From positions 1-25,827 of the forward strand of contig CAMLID010000046.1 of NCBI GenBank assembly GCA_946480055.1: DNA of 25,827 nt, given 5' to 3'. This document shows, one piece after another, positions 23,450 through 25,827 of the stretch. Numbering within the stretch: the first letter of the stretch is position 1; each line of letters begins with the position of its first letter. The translations under genes were made by a program, and so were the position numbers. Below the pieces are notes generated by a model. The model made no database searches, was not told the DNA's origin, and saw nothing but the letters and a program-made list of their open reading frames with translations. This stretch comes from an uncultured Lysobacter sp. (GTDB lineage: Bacteria; Pseudomonadota; Gammaproteobacteria; Xanthomonadales; Xanthomonadaceae).

Positions 23450-24394
23450 TTATGGGCCCACGGTCAGGTTGGCTTGCACGGTGATGCCCTGCTGGATCAG
23501 CGACGCGAAGCCGCTGTTCTGGGCCGCCACCATGATCCCGGCCGCCGACTGTCCGACGCTGGTCATGTTGTTGGACATGTCGAACGCACCGGCATCGTTG
23601 GTCAGTGCGCCGCCCGCGCCGCCGGCACCGCCGGCACCGCCGGTCGCCGAACCGCCGGTACCGCCGCTGCCGGTGCCGCTGCCGCCCGCGCCGCCGCTGG
23701 AGGCGACCGAACCGGCATTGCCCGCCGTCGACGAGCTGGAGCCGCTGGTCGAAGTCGCGGCGCCCGAGCTGCCGGCACCGCCGGTGCCGTCGCCGTTGCC
23801 CGCGGTCGCCGTGCCGCCGGCGCCTCCTATGGCGTCGCCGCCACCACCATTGGCGTCGGCATCGCCGCCGTCGCCGCCGCCGTTGCCGCCCGCCGCCGCG
23901 CTCAGCGACCCGGCACCGCCGGTGTCGCTGCCCGCATCGCCGCCACGGCCATTGTTACCGTCGGCCCAGCCGCCGTCGCCGCCGTTGCCGTCGCCGCCGG
24001 AGCCCTCGCCGCCCACTGCGTCGCCGACGCTGCCGCCGTCGCCGCCATTGGCGTTGCCCCAGTTCTGGGCGACGTTGCCGATGTCGCGCACGCGGATATC
24101 GGTAACGTAGCCATCGAGCCTGGTCGTGGCGATGGCGCGGTTGCTGTTGAACGAGTTCGAGAAGGTCGCGGTGGCGGTACCGCCATTGTTGGCCGCGGCG
24201 GTGCCGTAGCCACTGGCGCGCGCACGGCCGTCGTTGTTGCGGTTGTCGCCGGCACTGTTGTCGGAATTGTCGGTCGCGCTCAGGCTATCGTCGCCGTCGC
24301 CGCTTTCGTTGTTGGTCTGTTGGGCCCATGTCTGGCCCGCGAAACCTAGACCGAGAATCACCGCTGTTGCCATCAGGCTGTTACGAATGCGCAT
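23450..24394 (-). CDS. Gly-rich exported protein, candidate major fibre/amyloid subunit
   Basis: 314 aa, ATG at 24394 with AAGGAG 7 nt upstream; frames upstream lack a start with a ribosome site. Signal peptide SLMATAVILGLGFAGQTWA. Residues 25-116 are N/D/S/T-rich (TFSNSFNSNRAIATTRLDGY, VRDIGNVAQNWGNANGG). Residues 117-263 are an imperfect GGxGG/GGDGG low-complexity region rich in Gly, Ala, Ser and Asp. The last 51 residues return to complex sequence, containing the motif GIMVAAQNSG, LIQQGITVQANL shared with the next gene. No Cys is present. It is the first gene of the operon, in the position of the Fap subunits, but lacks recognisable FapC repeats. Composition suggests a secreted, self-assembling or matrix protein; this is inference. 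Confidence 0.75.
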   Translation of the reverse strand: MRIRNSLMATAVILGLGFAGQTWAQQTNNESGDGDDSLSATDNSDNSAGDNRNNDGRARASGYGTAAANNGGTATATFSNSFNSNRAIATTRLDGYVTDIRVRDIGNVAQNWGNANGGDGGSVGDAVGGEGSGGDGNGGDGGWADGNNGRGGDAGSDTGGAGSLSAAAGGNGGGDGGDADANGGGGDAIGGAGGTATAGNGDGTGGAGSSGAATSTSGSSSSTAGNAGSVASSGGAGGSGTGSGGTGGSATGGAGGAGGAGGALTNDAGAFDMSNNMTSVGQSAAGIMVAAQNSGFASLIQQGITVQANLTVGP

Positions 24395-24462
24395 TGTTGT
24401 TCTCCTTATCACGCCGAGTGACGCCAGGGGGAGGCATCGGATCACGACGCATCCGACTACAC

Positions 24463-24477
24463 GCAACAGCGGTGCCA
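24463..24477 (-). promoter_or_regulatory. Sigma-54 (RpoN) promoter core upstream of the Gly-rich gene
   Basis: On the minus strand the sequence reads TGGCAC-N5-TTGC, exactly the -24/-12 core with 10 nt between the invariant GG and GC. The predicted transcription start is near 24451, giving a leader of about 57 nt with a good ribosome site. Flanking consensus positions (Y before TGG, G after CAC, W after TTGC) do not match, so strength is uncertain. Confidence 0.65.
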
Positions 24478-24696
24478 CGATCGATTCAGGTGGCGCAAAC
24501 GTCCGCTGGGCGGAGCTCGGGGAAAAGCGCATCGCATGTGCAGAAATTGCGCAGCCGACGGGGCGCCGCTCATACGGGCGAAAGGTTGCGGCGATGAAAC
24601 ATGCCGGGCCGGCGAGGACGCCGAACGTCATGGCCGCGGCTGGCATAGGCGCTTGATTGCCTTGGGATTCACAGCGCCGGCGCAGTGATTCAGCTT

Positions 24697-24718
24697 GATG
24701 TTTCAAGGGCGAAACATC
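24697..24718. promoter_or_regulatory. 8-bp inverted repeat, candidate activator site
   Basis: GATGTTTC-N6-GAAACATC, a perfect dyad about 250 nt upstream of the predicted sigma-54 start, a usual place for an enhancer-binding protein. A half-site GAAACAT recurs at 24596-24602. No T-tract follows, so a crcB terminator is less likely. Confidence 0.5.
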
Positions 24719-24759
24719 GGATTTTTCCGGATGAGGAAAGACCTTTATTTATAGATATA

Positions 24760-24772
24760 AATCAATAAGTTG
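24760..24772 (+). promoter_or_regulatory. IHF consensus site in AT-rich block
   Basis: AATCAATAAGTTG matches the IHF consensus WATCAANNNNTTR at every defined position and lies within an AT-rich run of about 55 nt. IHF bending commonly assists sigma-54 promoters. It lies upstream of the dyad rather than between dyad and promoter. Confidence 0.5.
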
Positions 24773-24821
24773 AATAAATAACTTAAAGTAATTTTTCGGT
24801 TACGCTTGCAACACCCACCGC

Positions 24822-25202
24822 TCAACCTACCCAACCGCGCACGCTCGCCATTCCCAGCGCAGTCATCGCCAACGAGCCGAACAAATGCAGGGCCGCCGTC
24901 GCCAACGCCCAGCCGTATTGCTGGCGCAGCAGTTGCTGGGTCACCTCGGCCGAGAAGGTCGAGAACGTGGTCAGTCCGCCGAGCAAACCGGTGATCGCGA
25001 ACAGCTTCCACTCCGGCGCGATCGCGGCGTGGCTGTCGAACCAGGCCACCGCCAGGCCGACGCCGTAGCCGCCGATCAGATTGGCGGCGAGCGTGCCCAG
25101 CGGCAGGTTCGCCGCGGCAGGATTGAGCCACAACGACAGGCCCCAGCGCGCCCAGGCGCCGAGCGCGGCGCCCAGACCGATGGCGAGGAAGGCATACGGC
25201 AT
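24822..25202 (-). CDS. crcB: CrcB/FluC fluoride exporter
   Basis: 126 aa, ATG at 25202 with GGAGA upstream. Four membrane helices are visible (FLAIGLGAALGAWARWGL, LGTLAANLIGGYGVGLAVAW, WKLFAITGLLGGLTTFSTFS, ALATAALHLFGSLAMTALGM). The motifs GALGAWARW, GTLAANLIGGY and GLLGGLTTFSTFS are diagnostic of the Fluc channel family, dual-topology dimers that export fluoride; the Asn and the TTFSTF residues line the ion path. It starts 26 nt after the rarA stop, an arrangement common in Xanthomonadaceae. No fluoride riboswitch is visible upstream within the window. Confidence 0.95.
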   Translation of the reverse strand: MPYAFLAIGLGAALGAWARWGLSLWLNPAAANLPLGTLAANLIGGYGVGLAVAWFDSHAAIAPEWKLFAITGLLGGLTTFSTFSAEVTQQLLRQQYGWALATAALHLFGSLAMTALGMASVRGWVG

Positions 25203-25228
25203 CGCGTCGTTCTCCGGACGGTGTCGGA

Positions 25229-25827
25229 TCAGTCGTCGCCGCGCGCCTGGGCACGCGCCGCGCGCAGGCGTTCGAGCTTGTCCTTGAGCTTGATCTCCAG
25301 GCCGCGCTCGACGGGTCGGTAGTACACGCGCTCGCCCATCTCGTCCGGGAACCCGGTCTGGTCGAGCGCGATGCCGCCTTCGGCGTCGTGGTCGTACTGA
25401 TAGCCCTGGGCGTAGCCGAGCTGTTTCATCAGCTTGGTCGGCGCATTGCGCAGGTGCATCGGCACCGCCTGGGTGCCGTACTCGGCCACATCGCTGCGGG
25501 CCGCGTTGTAGGCGGCGTAGGCGGCGTTGGATTTGGCGGTGCTGGCCAGGTAGATCGCCAGCTGCGCGAACGCGAGTTCGCCTTCGGGACTGCCGAGGCG
25601 GTCGTAGGTGTCCCAGGCTTCCAGCGCCATCTGCAGGGCGCGCGGATCGGCCAGGCCGATGTCCTCGACCGCCATCCGGGTCAGGCGCCGGGCCAGGTAG
25701 GCCGGATCGCAGCCGCCGTCGAGCATGCGCGCCAGCCAGTACAGCGCGGCGTCGGGATTGGAGCTGCGCACGGATTTGTGCAGGGCCGAGATCTGGTCGT
25801 AGAACTGCTCGCCGCCCTTGTCGAAAC
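25229..25827 (-). CDS. rarA: RarA/MgsA replication-associated recombination AAA+ ATPase, C-terminal part
   Basis: The frame is open to the window edge, so the ATPase domain with its Walker motifs is outside. The visible part begins at FDKGGEQFYDQISALHKSVRSSNPDAALYWLARML, the conserved start of the RarA C-terminal tetramerisation region, and continues with RRLTRMAVEDIGLADP, GSPEGELAFAQLAIYLASTAKSN and GYQYDHDAEGG. RarA binds single-strand-binding protein and acts at stalled replication forks. It ends with a basic, Arg-rich tail (KLERLRAARAQARGDD). It is followed closely by crcB, probably as an operon. Confidence 0.95.
   Translation of the reverse strand, partial: FDKGGEQFYDQISALHKSVRSSNPDAALYWLARMLDGGCDPAYLARRLTRMAVEDIGLADPRALQMALEAWDTYDRLGSPEGELAFAQLAIYLASTAKSNAAYAAYNAARSDVAEYGTQAVPMHLRNAPTKLMKQLGYAQGYQYDHDAEGGIALDQTGFPDEMGERVYYRPVERGLEIKLKDKLERLRAARAQARGDD

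Larger units (their letters stand above)
24395..24821. other. Regulatory region of the Fap-like operon
   Basis: 427 nt without a gene, between the Gly-rich gene and crcB. It holds a sigma-54 core (24463-24477), a dyad (24697-24718), a GAAACAT half-site (24596-24602) and a very AT-rich block (about 24741-24795) with an IHF consensus. Its length and content fit an enhancer-dependent promoter. Confidence 0.6.

Noticed and set aside
23600..24060. Tandem-repeat-like GCC/CCG DNA, considered as a CRISPR or satellite
   Set aside because: It has no fixed repeat unit or spacers and is explained by the Gly-rich coding region on the minus strand.
24697..24718. Dyad considered as the terminator of crcB
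   Set aside because: It lies more than 100 nt after the crcB stop and no T-tract follows on the minus strand; an operator reading is more likely.
25203..25228. Fluoride riboswitch before crcB
   Set aside because: Only 26 nt separate crcB from rarA and no riboswitch-like fold is present.
1..25827. tRNA, rRNA, insertion sequences or prophage genes
   Set aside because: No cloverleaf or rRNA-like sequence, no transposase, integrase or phage structural motifs were seen in any frame.

Overview
The window is GC-rich chromosomal DNA, most likely from a Lysobacter-like member of the Xanthomonadaceae. The inference rests on the crcB-rarA arrangement at the right edge, DUF3011 and DUF4124 proteins, the abundance of secreted proteases and lipoproteins, and a REP-type repeat pair (core GTAGGAGCGGCGTAAGCC) typical of this group. 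No RNA genes, insertion sequences or CRISPR arrays are visible.

Left part (1-6600): the 3' end of a sensor histidine kinase, then minus-strand accessory genes: a beta-propeller-like protein, a small exported protein, an LRR-DUF1963 protein, an S41-type protease and a small exported protein. This part looks like variable envelope or immunity-type gene content. Middle (6880-16340): a DUF2268 zinc protease, a solitary MazF/PemK toxin, a VanX-like D-Ala-D-Ala dipeptidase lipoprotein with an upstream EF-hand/DUF3011 pair, small exported or membrane proteins (DUF4124, DUF4440, DUF2909), a MocR-type PLP regulator divergent from a small membrane protein with a repeated 12-nt candidate operator, a long inverted REP pair, a flavodoxin-fold oxidoreductase and a few hypotheticals.

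Right part: 16548-20058 is a plus-strand operon encoding a trypsin-like serine protease, a Pro/Ala-rich lipoprotein and an astacin-like metalloprotease lipoprotein with a PPC domain. It converges on the most interesting locus, a five-gene minus-strand operon at 20135-24394. Its genes encode a Gly-rich exported protein, a small exported protein, a periplasmic C39-type cysteine peptidase, another small exported protein, and an outer-membrane beta-barrel with an N-terminal coiled coil. The order peptidase-small protein-coiled-coil barrel matches fapD-fapE-fapF of the Pseudomonas functional-amyloid (Fap) system, but the candidate fibre subunits look quite different.

In this locus the two small exported proteins flanking the peptidase share an RLxxLRGG motif that fits a double-glycine cleavage site. 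The Gly-rich protein and its neighbour share a C-terminal QN-rich motif. The operon has a well-placed sigma-54 promoter core, and upstream of it an IHF consensus and an 8-bp dyad. Two strong stem-loops separate the Gly-rich gene from the rest. I propose a divergent Fap-like amyloid or surface-fibre export system under enhancer-dependent control. The right edge holds crcB and the 3' end of rarA.
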